From an uncultured Gemella sp. (GTDB taxonomy: Bacteria; Bacillota; Bacilli; Staphylococcales; Gemellaceae): 11,020 nucleotides of DNA. Below are positions 1-7,710 of the stretch, piece after piece. A program made the translations under genes and the position numbers. The notes beneath the pieces are model-generated. The model saw only the letters and a list, made by a program, of their open reading frames with translations. It was not told the origin of the DNA and searched no databases. The stretch is taken from NCBI RefSeq assembly GCF_900766305.1, contig NZ_CAAFUZ010000096.1:1-11020 (forward strand). The letters run 5' to 3'. Position 1 is the first letter of the stretch. Each line of letters begins with the position of its first letter.

Positions 1-33
1 AAAAATCTAAGCAGCAAAATGCTGCCTAGATTT
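1..33 (-). terminator. Rho-independent terminator of the exonuclease transcript
   Basis: Arms 3-9 and 27-33 pair perfectly (AAATCTA with TAGATTT), followed after one mismatch by 11-15 with 21-25 (GCAGC with GCTGC) around a 5-base loop. Read on the minus strand, the hairpin ends in TTTTT (complement of bases 1-5). It lies about 47 bases after the exonuclease stop codon, so it should end that transcript. The plus-strand side is followed by a T-rich but interrupted stretch, so it may also work for a convergent gene outside the window. Confidence 0.8.
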
Positions 34-79
34 CATTTCCTGTTTTTCTCCATGCCCCGAATTTGACAAAGAGCCGATT

Positions 80-1591
80 TTATTTGTTAGAATTTTGTTT
101 TTTATATAGTAATTCAATAGCTTTATTCAATCTTCCTTCTAACGAATCCCTATGTCTTTCATCTCTTTCTATACCTTCTTGTAGAATAAGTATTTCATTT
201 TCGTAGTCTTTAATTTTTCTGTACGCCATAGCATAAGAGCGATATAATGCAGGTGCACTATAACCTTTTTCCCTTGCTATATCAAATAATTTTATAGACT
301 CTTTTATATTTCCTGCTTTTCTTTCATCTTCACCTTCTAGATAAAACGGAAATCCTTCATCAAACCCTCTATCCCAATCGTCAATATTCTCTATTTCAGT
401 TAATGGAATTCTTTCAGATTTTTCCGTTAATACTACTTGATCAATTTTAATCTTTTCTTTTGTTTTAACCTCAACAGTATCATCAATTTCCTTTGCTTCA
501 AGAAGTAATTCATTCATTTTCACTTCATCAATACTTGTTGAGTTAACTAAATATTCCTCAAAATCATCATCCAAGCCATACTCTAAAATACTATTCCATC
601 TCTCTATTCCTTCATTATAAGAATCAAAAATATAAGCAGACAATCTATCTAATAACATAGAATTCGAAAAGAATATTCTAGCATAATTAATTCCACCTTC
701 TGTTTCAGTGCAATCTTCATTAACATACTCATTTAAATCTATTCTACTCTTATCACATATAATATATTTACCTTTTTTTTGAATTTTAAATCTTAAGAAA
801 TTTACACCATTAACTCTAATATCAACATACTTTGAACTATTTCTAAAAAATGAAATAGTTCCAATGTCTATTCCTCTACTTTTTAGAACATATAGAATGT
901 GTGCACAAACTCGTAAGTCTTCATCTGTCGGTATATTTTTCTTTTTTCTATAGTTTATTGGACCATCTTTACGTTTTAATCTATATAATTCAATCAAACT
1001 TATAAATATTTCACCACATGCCATTGCATCGGTAAGAGCCCTATGTGACTTTTCATTACTAATATTGAAATATTCTTCCAAAGTACTTTGCTTATAATTT
1101 TTTATATCTTCTATATATAATTTTGCTAACTGTAAAGTATCCATATACTTCAAACTTAAACTAATTTGACTTCTATTAAAAGCATATTCTAGAAATCCAA
1201 AATCAAAATTAGCATTGTGCGCACAAAAAATTATTCCTCTACTAGCAGGAATCTTAACAAAATCATAAAAAGATTTAATAACTTCATACTCGCATGGTTC
1301 ATTCTTTACCATTTCATTAGTAATGCCATTTATACTAGTAATTTTTGCAGAAATTGGAATTTTAGGATTTATAAGCATGTTAAACTTATTAATTATCTTT
1401 CCGTCTTTAAAATGAGCAGCACCAATTTCCAATATTCTATCTTCATATGAACTTAATCCTGTAGTCTCTAAATCCACAGCAATAAATTCATTTATATCAC
1501 TAATATCTTCAGTTGATGTAATTTTTCTAAAATCAACAACTATGTTTTCAGGTTGTTTAATAAATCTTTTAAAAAATTTAAATATGTTCAT
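80..1591 (-). CDS. DEDDh-family 3'-5' exonuclease (DnaQ-like) with C-terminal TPR-like region
   Basis: The N-terminal domain (about residues 35-205) is a DnaQ/epsilon-type exonuclease with all five DEDDh positions visible: D40 and E42 in AVDLETTG, D130 in AHNANFDFGFL, and H183 and D188 in SHRALTDAM. It should hydrolyse DNA or RNA from the 3' end with two metal ions, in the cytoplasm. Residues 225-330 form a second, unrecognised domain. After an acidic linker (about 340-400), residues 415-490 look like two TPR helical hairpins (YLEGEDERKAGNIKESIKLFD and the following repeat), suggesting a protein partner. At 503 residues it is more than twice the length of a bare epsilon-type exonuclease and is neither PolC nor a DinG helicase. 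The ATG has AAAGGA about 10 bases upstream. It starts 29 bases after the nitroreductase stop with no terminator between, so co-transcription is likely. Exonuclease fold is certain; substrate and role are unknown. Confidence 0.85.
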   Translation of the reverse strand: MNIFKFFKRFIKQPENIVVDFRKITSTEDISDINEFIAVDLETTGLSSYEDRILEIGAAHFKDGKIINKFNMLINPKIPISAKITSINGITNEMVKNEPCEYEVIKSFYDFVKIPASRGIIFCAHNANFDFGFLEYAFNRSQISLSLKYMDTLQLAKLYIEDIKNYKQSTLEEYFNISNEKSHRALTDAMACGEIFISLIELYRLKRKDGPINYRKKKNIPTDEDLRVCAHILYVLKSRGIDIGTISFFRNSSKYVDIRVNGVNFLRFKIQKKGKYIICDKSRIDLNEYVNEDCTETEGGINYARIFFSNSMLLDRLSAYIFDSYNEGIERWNSILEYGLDDDFEEYLVNSTSIDEVKMNELLLEAKEIDDTVEVKTKEKIKIDQVVLTEKSERIPLTEIENIDDWDRGFDEGFPFYLEGEDERKAGNIKESIKLFDIAREKGYSAPALYRSYAMAYRKIKDYENEILILQEGIERDERHRDSLEGRLNKAIELLYKKQNSNK

Positions 1592-1620
1592 TTACATACT
1601 TTCCTTTATAATTACCCTTA

Positions 1621-2382
1621 TTATTCCTTCTCACTCACAAAACCATTTTTTTCTAATAGTTCTTTAGTTACTTTTTCTATTCCTGAAGGTTGTGCATAGA
1701 AATCAGCAAATTTCTTAGTCCATGTTTTTGTCTCACGTGCTTCTGCGAACTCTACCATTGTTTGACGGTATTCTTTTAATACTTTTACATTTGATTTAGG
1801 GAATTCATTGTATCCTACATTAGCCGCGTCTGGTAATCTAGGTTTAACTTTTTCCGTTGATAACTCTTCATCTTTAACACCTATGCTTAGTCCACATAAG
1901 AACAAAGCATTTTCTGGAATTTTTAGTAATTCAGAAATCTTATCACCAAAACCTCTTACTCCACCACAATAAACAATCCCATATCCTAAAGATTCCGCAG
2001 CTAAAGCAGCATTTTGCATCGCAATACCAACATCTAAAGTACCGATAAATAGTGGCTCATATTGATTAGTAATGTCAAACTCTCCACCTTCAATATCAAA
2101 CGCTAATTTAATATTAGTATAATCTAAACAATATAGTAAGAACGCAGCAGAATTCTCAATATGAGCCGCATTACCAGGTGCTTTATCACGGATTAAATCA
2201 GCGATTTGTTGTTTAGTTTCACCTGTTGTCACAATAATACTATAGTGTTGACCATTCATCCAGCTAGATCCCTGTTTAGAACTAGCGATGATTTGCTCAA
2301 GATGTTCTTTAGGTAGTTCTCTTCCTTTTACAAAACTACGAGTCGTACGATGATTTAGTATCGTTTTAATTACTTCATTCAT
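1621..2382 (-). CDS. NAD(P)H-dependent FMN nitroreductase, NfsA/NfrA type
   Basis: This is an oxygen-insensitive nitroreductase/flavin reductase: a homodimeric cytoplasmic FMN enzyme that reduces nitroaromatics, quinones or free flavin by two-electron hydride transfer. Visible family marks are the N-terminal HRTTRSF (residues 11-17, FMN phosphate contact), the QGSSWMNGQ segment (37-45), AAESLGYGIVYCGGVRG (128-144), GLSIG (164-168) and KPRLP (180-184), all in NfsA/NfrA order. Its 253 residues match the family (about 240-250). GGAGG sits 6 bases before the ATG, and a TATAAT -10 lies upstream. Its codons look somewhat less AT-biased than those of the flanking genes, as expected for a core gene. 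The physiological substrate cannot be read from sequence. Confidence 0.9.
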   Translation of the reverse strand: MNEVIKTILNHRTTRSFVKGRELPKEHLEQIIASSKQGSSWMNGQHYSIIVTTGETKQQIADLIRDKAPGNAAHIENSAAFLLYCLDYTNIKLAFDIEGGEFDITNQYEPLFIGTLDVGIAMQNAALAAESLGYGIVYCGGVRGFGDKISELLKIPENALFLCGLSIGVKDEELSTEKVKPRLPDAANVGYNEFPKSNVKVLKEYRQTMVEFAEARETKTWTKKFADFYAQPSGIEKVTKELLEKNGFVSEKE

Positions 2383-2418
2383 ATGTTACCTCCGAAATTT
2401 TCTAGTAATAGTAACTTA

Positions 2419-2447
2419 ATTATAACGTGAAAAAGAATAGAATGAAA
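2419..2447 (-). promoter_or_regulatory. Probable promoter of the nitroreductase gene
   Basis: A perfect TATAAT (2419-2424 read on the minus strand) lies 36 bases upstream of the nitroreductase ATG. The -35 at the expected distance (around 2442-2448) is poor, so this rests mainly on the -10. Confidence 0.4.
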
Positions 2448-2475
2448 GAAAAGAGGCTAATAAGATTCAACATTT

Positions 2476-2943
2476 TTAATCTTTATAAAAATACACTATA
2501 TCCATTCCGTATTTTATATTCTCAATCTCACCTGTTCTTTTATATCCCAACTTCTCATATAAATAAATATTACCATGTTCTTGTAAAATTGTATCTAATT
2601 GCCAATGATGTGAGCCATATATTTTTTCAACTTCTCTCATAGCAAGTTGAGCTAATCCTTGATTTCTATATGCAGGCATAATCCAAATAGGAGCTATACG
2701 TTTCCTACTTCCATCTTTTCTATCTATTACTCTAACCGCTCCAACTTTCTCATTATTTCTAACAATAAAATAGTAACTAGTCCAAGGCTGTTTATATTTG
2801 TCCAAAACATTCTCATAACTTTCTGTCGCTGGGCTCATATCATAATCCTGATACTTTTCTAATAAATTCTTAAATGCCTCTACTTGCATTTCCCATATTT
2901 CTTTCATATCGGATTCTTTTGCTTTTACTAATGTAATACTCAT
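2476..2943 (-). CDS. GNAT-family N-acetyltransferase
   Basis: A single-domain acetyltransferase that transfers acetyl from acetyl-CoA to an amine. It shows the GNAT core: an N-terminal strand and helix (residues 3-30), the beta4 strand with motif A (IWIMPAYRNQGLA, 86-98; the pyrophosphate-binding R/Q-x-x-G-x-A loop is RNQGLA), and motif B (YLYEKLGYKRTGEI, 127-140). Its 155 residues are typical. GAGGGA precedes the ATG, and an extended -10 promoter lies just upstream. It is probably its own transcription unit, because the nitroreductase promoter lies in the 93-base gap downstream. Substrate (amino acid, polyamine, antibiotic or protein) cannot be predicted. Confidence 0.88.
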   Translation of the reverse strand: MSITLVKAKESDMKEIWEMQVEAFKNLLEKYQDYDMSPATESYENVLDKYKQPWTSYYFIVRNNEKVGAVRVIDRKDGSRKRIAPIWIMPAYRNQGLAQLAMREVEKIYGSHHWQLDTILQEHGNIYLYEKLGYKRTGEIENIKYGMDIVYFYKD

Positions 2944-2972
2944 TTATTATTCCCTCAATTCTCTATTTATCA

Positions 2973-3000
2973 ACTATAACACTATTCAAATCTTGAACAA
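2973..3000 (-). promoter_or_regulatory. Extended -10 promoter of the GNAT gene
   Basis: On the minus strand, TATAGT at 2973-2978 is preceded by TGT, giving an extended -10. TTGTTC (2995-3000) is a partial -35 with a 16-base spacer. It lies about 30 bases before the GNAT start codon. Confidence 0.55.
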
Positions 3001-3022
3001 AAGAATACATTTTTTTAGATAA

Positions 3023-3205
3023 TTATAATCCTCTTTTTTCCCATTCTTTTATAATTCTCTCTACCTCTTCATCTGTCCAACCATCAACAAATCTTGTTGC
3101 TCGTAATTCCTCATCTGAGAGATTTTCAATATCAATTGGTTCATATTTATCCCCAAAAATTATCTCACTAAATTTTTTACCTTTATTTTTATCTTTTTCT
3201 GTCAT
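3023..3205 (-). CDS. Small charged protein of unknown function
   Basis: I do not recognise this gene. From the internal ATG at 3205 it encodes 60 residues. An upstream in-frame ATG at 3226 would give 67, but that one has no ribosome binding site, while the ATG at 3205 has GAAGG 8 bases before it, so the shorter form is preferred. The protein has no Cys or membrane segment. It has a Lys-rich start, then an acidic middle (PIDIENLSDEELRA) and a C-terminal amphipathic helix (DEEVERIIKEWEKRGL). The SDEEL and TDEEVERI pieces look like helix caps, so a small helical protein is likely. It sits alone between GNAT and esterase genes with no clear operon partner, so a toxin-antitoxin role is not supported. 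The codon pattern looks coding. Confidence 0.55.
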   Translation of the reverse strand: MTEKDKNKGKKFSEIIFGDKYEPIDIENLSDEELRATRFVDGWTDEEVERIIKEWEKRGL

Positions 3206-3313
3206 AACCCTTACCTTCTTATTCATAAATTTTTAAACTAATATATTTATATGTTGGAATTTTACTGCTATACTCAAAATTCACTTTAATCTACTCAAAG
3301 ATTCAATGTAATT

Positions 3314-4006
3314 TTAACACAAATTTTCAACACACCAAGTAAAAGCTTTAGCTACACGTAAATCTGAATTACTGAAATGACCACCTATATTCCATTCTAA
3401 TATTGTATTTATATTATCATTTTTTAATAGTTCTTCCTGTTTTCTAATATTATCTCCTACTTTAGACATTACTTTATTTTTTGTTTTCTCTTCAGTATCA
3501 CCTAAACTTAGGTAAATAGTGTTGCTTAATGGGGTATTATTATTCATAAATTCTTCCCAGCCATTAAACCAAACAGAAGGAGAAGCTGCAGCAATACCTG
3601 AAAATGTATCTGACTTATACGCACTCCAAAGACTGAATAAACCAGCCAAAGAATAACCACCTAGTATAAATTTAATATCATTATATAAATTATATTTTTC
3701 TTTAACCTTTGGTATTAAATTACTTTCAATAAATTCTAAAGTATCTTTAGCACCTGATCCGAAAGATTTATTTCCAAATGCTGGAGAAGCTTCCCAAGGA
3801 GAAAGTTCATTATTCCAATCCTCTATTTTAAACGCAATAAGCGAGAATTGTTTGTCTGTATTTTTTTGAATTTCTACTACTTCATTATCTAATACTTCAA
3901 TATCATGTTCATCAACAGGTTGAATCAATAAGTATTTTGTAGCATCAGTTATGTATCCAATACACAATTTATTCTCTATTACAAAATTCTCTTTTTTGTG
4001 TTTCAT
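3314..4006 (-). CDS. Alpha/beta-hydrolase, putative esterase (enterochelin-esterase/IroE-like)
   Basis: A serine hydrolase of the putative-esterase family (esterase D/IroE/Fes-like fold). The nucleophile elbow is GGYSLAG with Ser119. The ASPSVWFNGW segment (141-150) is the family's SPSVWW-type motif. The acid is probably Asp170 in SLGDTEE, and the catalytic His is His210 in GGHF. At 230 residues it is a bare catalytic domain. No signal peptide is present, so it should be cytoplasmic. AGGAGA lies 6-7 bases before the ATG. It starts 71 bases after the PD-(D/E)XK nuclease stop with no clear terminator between, so read-through is possible. Members hydrolyse siderophore trilactones, S-formylglutathione or small acyl esters. 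No siderophore gene is in the window, so the substrate is open. Confidence 0.82.
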   Translation of the reverse strand: MKHKKENFVIENKLCIGYITDATKYLLIQPVDEHDIEVLDNEVVEIQKNTDKQFSLIAFKIEDWNNELSPWEASPAFGNKSFGSGAKDTLEFIESNLIPKVKEKYNLYNDIKFILGGYSLAGLFSLWSAYKSDTFSGIAAASPSVWFNGWEEFMNNNTPLSNTIYLSLGDTEEKTKNKVMSKVGDNIRKQEELLKNDNINTILEWNIGGHFSNSDLRVAKAFTWCVENLC

Positions 4007-4077
4007 TAATTTCTCCTATAATATCTATTATTTTATATTCTCATGTATTACCTACAATAAAATAATTTATTTTCCTC

Positions 4078-5136
4078 TTAATCCATATTTTCCAATATTA
4101 TCTCTTTAACAATTTTCAGATGCGCTTCAATTTTCTTAACATCCGTTCTTATATAATCTATCAACTCTTCGCTAGATACATGTTTTTTAATATGTGCATA
4201 ATCATAATAATCTTTTTTATCATACATCTTCCATTTCTTTTTTGAAGCTGATTTTTTTAATATTAGATTATCCTCTAGGTTGAAATGATACAAACAAGTT
4301 TTTTCTTTTATAATGTCACATATTTTTTCTAAATCACCTAATTTTTCTTTATCTTCAAGAGAAAAATTAACCTTATGTCTATACTGATTTCCTTGTATCT
4401 GAATATCAAAAGATGACGTAGTACCTTTGATAGGAAGATCAATCCCAAAATGATGATCCCCTCTTATTCTACCAGAGTATGTTTTATACCCTAAATCAGC
4501 AATCTTACTTTCTAAATTCGCATAGTGAATCTTCTCAATAACAGATCTTAATCTCATACCATCAAGCACTTCATTATTAGACTCTTCTAAAAAGTATGAT
4601 TCGCTATAACTTATCTTTTCAATAAACTTCTCTACATTCTTCATATATTCAATATAATCTAATAAGAATAATCTAAAAGTCTCATCTACTTTATTAAGCA
4701 AATCATTATAATACTCAATTAGTTCAACATACCTTCTTCTAAACCAACTATCAGATAGTTTAAAGCCAGGTTTAACTAAACTAAGAAGTATCCCTTTAGC
4801 ATTAGAATCTTTTTTAGAATAACGAACTAACTGATTCTCATCAGGTAAAGACTTAACCTTATTTTCTATAAAAATTACATGAGTCTTTCTATCCTCATCA
4901 ATAATCTTGATGGTTAAATCAATCGAATTCTTTTCTCTGTATACCTTCAAATCTGTAAATTTTTTATTAATATCAATAACATCACCAAAAAACTTATGAT
5001 TAATAAATCCAGACTTCTCCAAAACAACAGCAAATAGATTGCTGTGATATAATTCCAAATTACTAAGTGAAAGTTGATAATTCAGAGTATTTTCTATTTT
5101 ATTCCTAAGAGTTAATAACTCATTATAATTTCCCAT
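4078..5136 (-). CDS. PD-(D/E)XK nuclease superfamily protein
   Basis: The N-terminal half resembles the stand-alone PD-(D/E)XK family PDDEXK_4. It has an initial helix with ELYHSNLFAVVLE (29-40; compare the family's E-x-x-HS-x-x-L-x-W-L-L), the acidic Asp73 in SIDLTIKI, and then the ExK-like strand IFIENKVKSLPDENQLVRY with E91 and K93. Q102 follows in the usual helix. A metal-dependent DNA endonuclease activity is therefore likely. The C-terminal half (about 190-352) contains a predicted beta-rich region (GDHHFGIDLP, DIQIQGNQYRHKV) and is not recognised; it may recognise the target. AAAGGA is 8 bases before the ATG, and a strong extended -10 promoter lies upstream. It lacks a methylase partner, so it is not an ordinary type II enzyme. 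Related proteins occur in defence islands, but the role here is inference. Confidence 0.78.
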   Translation of the reverse strand: MGNYNELLTLRNKIENTLNYQLSLSNLELYHSNLFAVVLEKSGFINHKFFGDVIDINKKFTDLKVYREKNSIDLTIKIIDEDRKTHVIFIENKVKSLPDENQLVRYSKKDSNAKGILLSLVKPGFKLSDSWFRRRYVELIEYYNDLLNKVDETFRLFLLDYIEYMKNVEKFIEKISYSESYFLEESNNEVLDGMRLRSVIEKIHYANLESKIADLGYKTYSGRIRGDHHFGIDLPIKGTTSSFDIQIQGNQYRHKVNFSLEDKEKLGDLEKICDIIKEKTCLYHFNLEDNLILKKSASKKKWKMYDKKDYYDYAHIKKHVSSEELIDYIRTDVKKIEAHLKIVKEIILENMD

Positions 5137-5182
5137 TTAACAATTCCTTTACTATGATAATAAATATAATCTGCTATGTTTT

Positions 5183-5191
5183 ATTATAACA
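5183..5191 (-). promoter_or_regulatory. Extended -10 promoter of the PD-(D/E)XK nuclease gene
   Basis: On the minus strand TGTTATAAT, a perfect extended -10, ends about 46 bases before the nuclease ATG. The best -35 (AATACA, 5207-5212, 18-base spacer) is weak, as is common with extended -10 promoters. Confidence 0.6.
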
Positions 5192-5229
5192 TAAATAACA
5201 AGAGAATGTATTTATTGAAATAACAAGAA

Positions 5230-5277
5230 AAATATACTCTCTTTACTTGAATCACTTCAAATAAAGAGAGTATATTT
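5230..5277 (-). terminator. Long hairpin terminator downstream of the ATPase-protease operon
   Basis: A perfect 16-bp stem (5230-5245 with 5262-5277) continues after one mismatch into a 5-bp stem (5247-5251 with 5256-5260) around a TCAC loop. This makes about 21 pairs in a 48-base element. On the minus strand it runs into a U-rich tract (TTTTTCTTG). It lies 180 bases beyond the protease stop and upstream of the nuclease promoter, so it should insulate the nuclease gene from the ietAS-like operon. Its length is unusual for a simple terminator. Confidence 0.75.
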
Positions 5278-5296
5278 CATTATATTCCTTGAATTT

Positions 5297-5365
5297 CTAA
5301 AAATTACAGGGTAAAGAGAAAAATTGAAAACTTACTTTTAGTATTACTGTATTTACAACTTCCAT
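5297..5365 (-). other. Short open frame or gene relic, 22 codons, unexplained
   Basis: In the 320-base gap between the nuclease and protease genes (5137-5457), one minus-strand frame stays open for about 40 codons. Its only ATG gives 22 residues (MEVVNTVILKVSFQFFSLPC plus NF), hydrophobic and Phe-rich. No ribosome binding site precedes the ATG well. It could be chance, a relic, or a tiny membrane peptide. The rest of the gap holds only the terminator hairpin and the nuclease promoter. Confidence 0.15.
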
Positions 5366-5457
5366 ATATTCATTTATAGAAGTGATTAAAATTTCTATCT
5401 CAAAATAAAGAACTATTATTCTCTATAATTAATTTTTTTGGAAGTGAGAGTTCATAA

Positions 5458-7704
5458 TTACTCTAATTCAATTTCCTCCCTCGCAATATTATAAATATCT
5501 ATTCTGTTTTCTATATCTATTTTATTTACTAGCCAACCCCTGAATTGACATTGTTGAATAAACTCCTGAATTCTGTTTACACCATTTACTTCTTTTAATG
5601 TAATAATTACTCCAAACTTAACATTTTCCCCATCCTTCTTATTGAGGCGTTCTTTGGTTTTTATTTTTATTCCCCATAATCCTTTTTCTTTTTTCTTTTT
5701 AGGTTTTTTCATTTTACCTTTAGGCGTCTTTAAATTTTCCCTTATATGTTTTATGTTATCCCATTTTCTGAATAACCTTCTAGCGGTTTCTTCATATAAA
5801 ACAATACTCCCTTCGTTATCTTGTTTATTATCATTAATAGTATCAATTTCTATATTACCTTTTTTATTAAGTTTTAATCTCCCAAAATGTATATCCATCT
5901 CTGTATTTGTATAATCCACACCTTGGTTTCTTGAACAATTTGGAAAATAACAAAGGGTTGCTTTAGATACAAAAGGTTGTTTTTCTTTTTCTTCAGGAAT
6001 AGGTATATTATAGTTATACGTATCATATTTTTCCGATACGCCACTTAACATAAATTTAATTTCATCTTTCGGAGTTTTAATTATTGAATTAATATGTATT
6101 GGTACAGTCCCATATCCTACTAATTTTGCACTATAATCAATATTATTCCATCCAGTAGCAGAATCTATTATTAAAGCCTTAGCTAATTCTCTCGATAAAC
6201 CTAAAATATTTATTAGATAGGCTAATTTTCTAGCTATCCAAGGGGCTGCGAATGATGTTCCTTCTACAAATGCTTCTCCTAAAGGTGAACAAACTCTAAT
6301 AGCTTTATTCCTATCACCTCCATAATAACAAACATCTGGTTTATTAAAGAAAGATAGTACATTACCTTCCCTTGAGTACTCTGCAGGTTTACCATCAAAA
6401 CCTACAGAATTTATAACAATAGAATTTATAGAATCAGCAGGAGCCCCGATTCTTTTTATTTTTGAATTTTTTGGTTTATTTGTCCCTGCTATAACGAATA
6501 TTACATCATTTTCATACTGTATTTTATCTAAAATTGCTGCTTCGGGTGAAATGAAATTTTCATTTACTTCCATAGTAGATCCCAATGATAAATTCCATAC
6601 TTTTATATCCCTATTTTTTTCAACTATCTCTTTTATCGTCCTCAAAATCGTAAATGAACTAAATCTCCCACTCGTAGCTACTCCAAAATGCTTAACTTTA
6701 AATCTCCCACAACCATCATCGAGAAATGGATTTAAAGTAGGTCCATCAACAATAATAGACGACACCATTGTCCCGTGTCTATAATCTTCTTTTCTTAATT
6801 CTATATTTTTATCAAGCATATTATTAAATTCTACCCATTCTGAAAAGTACACAGATTCATCAAACATAGTATCAATAACTCCTATAATAGGCTCATTTTG
6901 CGGACTGGGTACAGTGATTAATTTTTCTGTACCAAAATTAAAATCTTCATTATCTAAAATAGAAATATCGCTTACCGCCATTGATATAAGATACGGTGCT
7001 TTATCTTTTAATATTTTAAATTGTTCAGGATTTAATAATAAAGTTGTCTCATCTATACTTTTAACTTCTAAAAAATTAATGTTTAGCTGTCTCATAATTT
7101 CTTCAGTTTTCAATCCTGTATCGTATATTGTTACGATAGCATTTTCATTAAAATTTGATATATCTTTTTCAATCCCAAAGCTTTCTATATGATACATATC
7201 AACTAAAATATTAACAAATTTACTTTTTTTTAATAAACTATTATTAAATATGTGTTTGTATTTATTTTTATTTATATCTTCTATATCACTATAAGTGATA
7301 ATATCCGTAAAATATTTTTTAAATAACTCTATAACATTTGTAATATCTGTTAATGTTTTTTTCAATATTTTAATATCAATACAATAAGTAATAATATGTT
7401 TTTTTTCAATACCTTTTGTAAATTTAGATCCTACTATTAAATTATTATTCTTTTCTTGTGTTCCTCCTAATATGCCTTTTGCCCTTGTACTTTTAGCAAC
7501 AATATTATTGTAATATACACTTATCAAGGGATTTATTTTTAAAATTTCCTTTTCCCAAAAATTTAGAACATTTTCTAAATCTTCTCTTAATAAATATAAA
7601 TGCTGTAGCTGTATATGTTTATTTTTAGGGATATTCGGGGGACCTGGCTTGTTTTTAGAACTGCTTTGTTCAAATATTCCTTTTAATTGAAGTATTTCAT
7701 TCAT
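5458..7704 (-). CDS. ietS: Subtilisin-like (S8) serine protease, IetS-like partner of an AAA+ ATPase
   Basis: The central domain (about 270-530) is an S8 subtilase with the full triad: Asp278 in IIGVIDTMFD, His310 in YRHGTMVSS and Ser484 in EGTSFAAPW. The oxyanion Asn is probably N409 in IAGTNK, a variant of the usual AGN. No signal peptide is present, so it acts in the cytoplasm. The N-terminal 265 residues do not look like a secretion propeptide and may sense a trigger or bind the ATPase. The C-terminal 210 residues are beta-rich with a Lys-rich stretch (662-675). Its AAAGGAG ribosome binding site lies in the last two codons of the ATPase gene, whose stop is 6 bases before this ATG, so translation is coupled. 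In IetAS systems the protease is the toxic or effector part held in check by the ATPase. Family assignment rests on architecture and gene order, not on a search. Confidence 0.85.
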   Translation of the reverse strand: MNEILQLKGIFEQSSSKNKPGPPNIPKNKHIQLQHLYLLREDLENVLNFWEKEILKINPLISVYYNNIVAKSTRAKGILGGTQEKNNNLIVGSKFTKGIEKKHIITYCIDIKILKKTLTDITNVIELFKKYFTDIITYSDIEDINKNKYKHIFNNSLLKKSKFVNILVDMYHIESFGIEKDISNFNENAIVTIYDTGLKTEEIMRQLNINFLEVKSIDETTLLLNPEQFKILKDKAPYLISMAVSDISILDNEDFNFGTEKLITVPSPQNEPIIGVIDTMFDESVYFSEWVEFNNMLDKNIELRKEDYRHGTMVSSIIVDGPTLNPFLDDGCGRFKVKHFGVATSGRFSSFTILRTIKEIVEKNRDIKVWNLSLGSTMEVNENFISPEAAILDKIQYENDVIFVIAGTNKPKNSKIKRIGAPADSINSIVINSVGFDGKPAEYSREGNVLSFFNKPDVCYYGGDRNKAIRVCSPLGEAFVEGTSFAAPWIARKLAYLINILGLSRELAKALIIDSATGWNNIDYSAKLVGYGTVPIHINSIIKTPKDEIKFMLSGVSEKYDTYNYNIPIPEEKEKQPFVSKATLCYFPNCSRNQGVDYTNTEMDIHFGRLKLNKKGNIEIDTINDNKQDNEGSIVLYEETARRLFRKWDNIKHIRENLKTPKGKMKKPKKKKEKGLWGIKIKTKERLNKKDGENVKFGVIITLKEVNGVNRIQEFIQQCQFRGWLVNKIDIENRIDIYNIAREEIELE

Positions 7705-7710
7705 ATCACA

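Noticed and set aside
1217..2862. Plus-strand open frames at 1217-1450, 2427-2642 and 2659-2862
   Set aside because: They lie antisense to the exonuclease and GNAT genes, with no start signals or domain features.
3257..3282. Inverted repeat GAATTTT/AAAATTC between the small gene and the esterase, as an esterase terminator
   Set aside because: The stem is short and AT-rich with a 12-base loop, and no U-run follows on the minus strand.
5642..7192. Three plus-strand open frames (77-92 codons) opposite the protease
   Set aside because: They are Phe/Ser/Leu-rich mirror images of Lys/Glu/Asn-rich coding sequence, without ribosome binding sites; they are shadows of the S8 protease gene.
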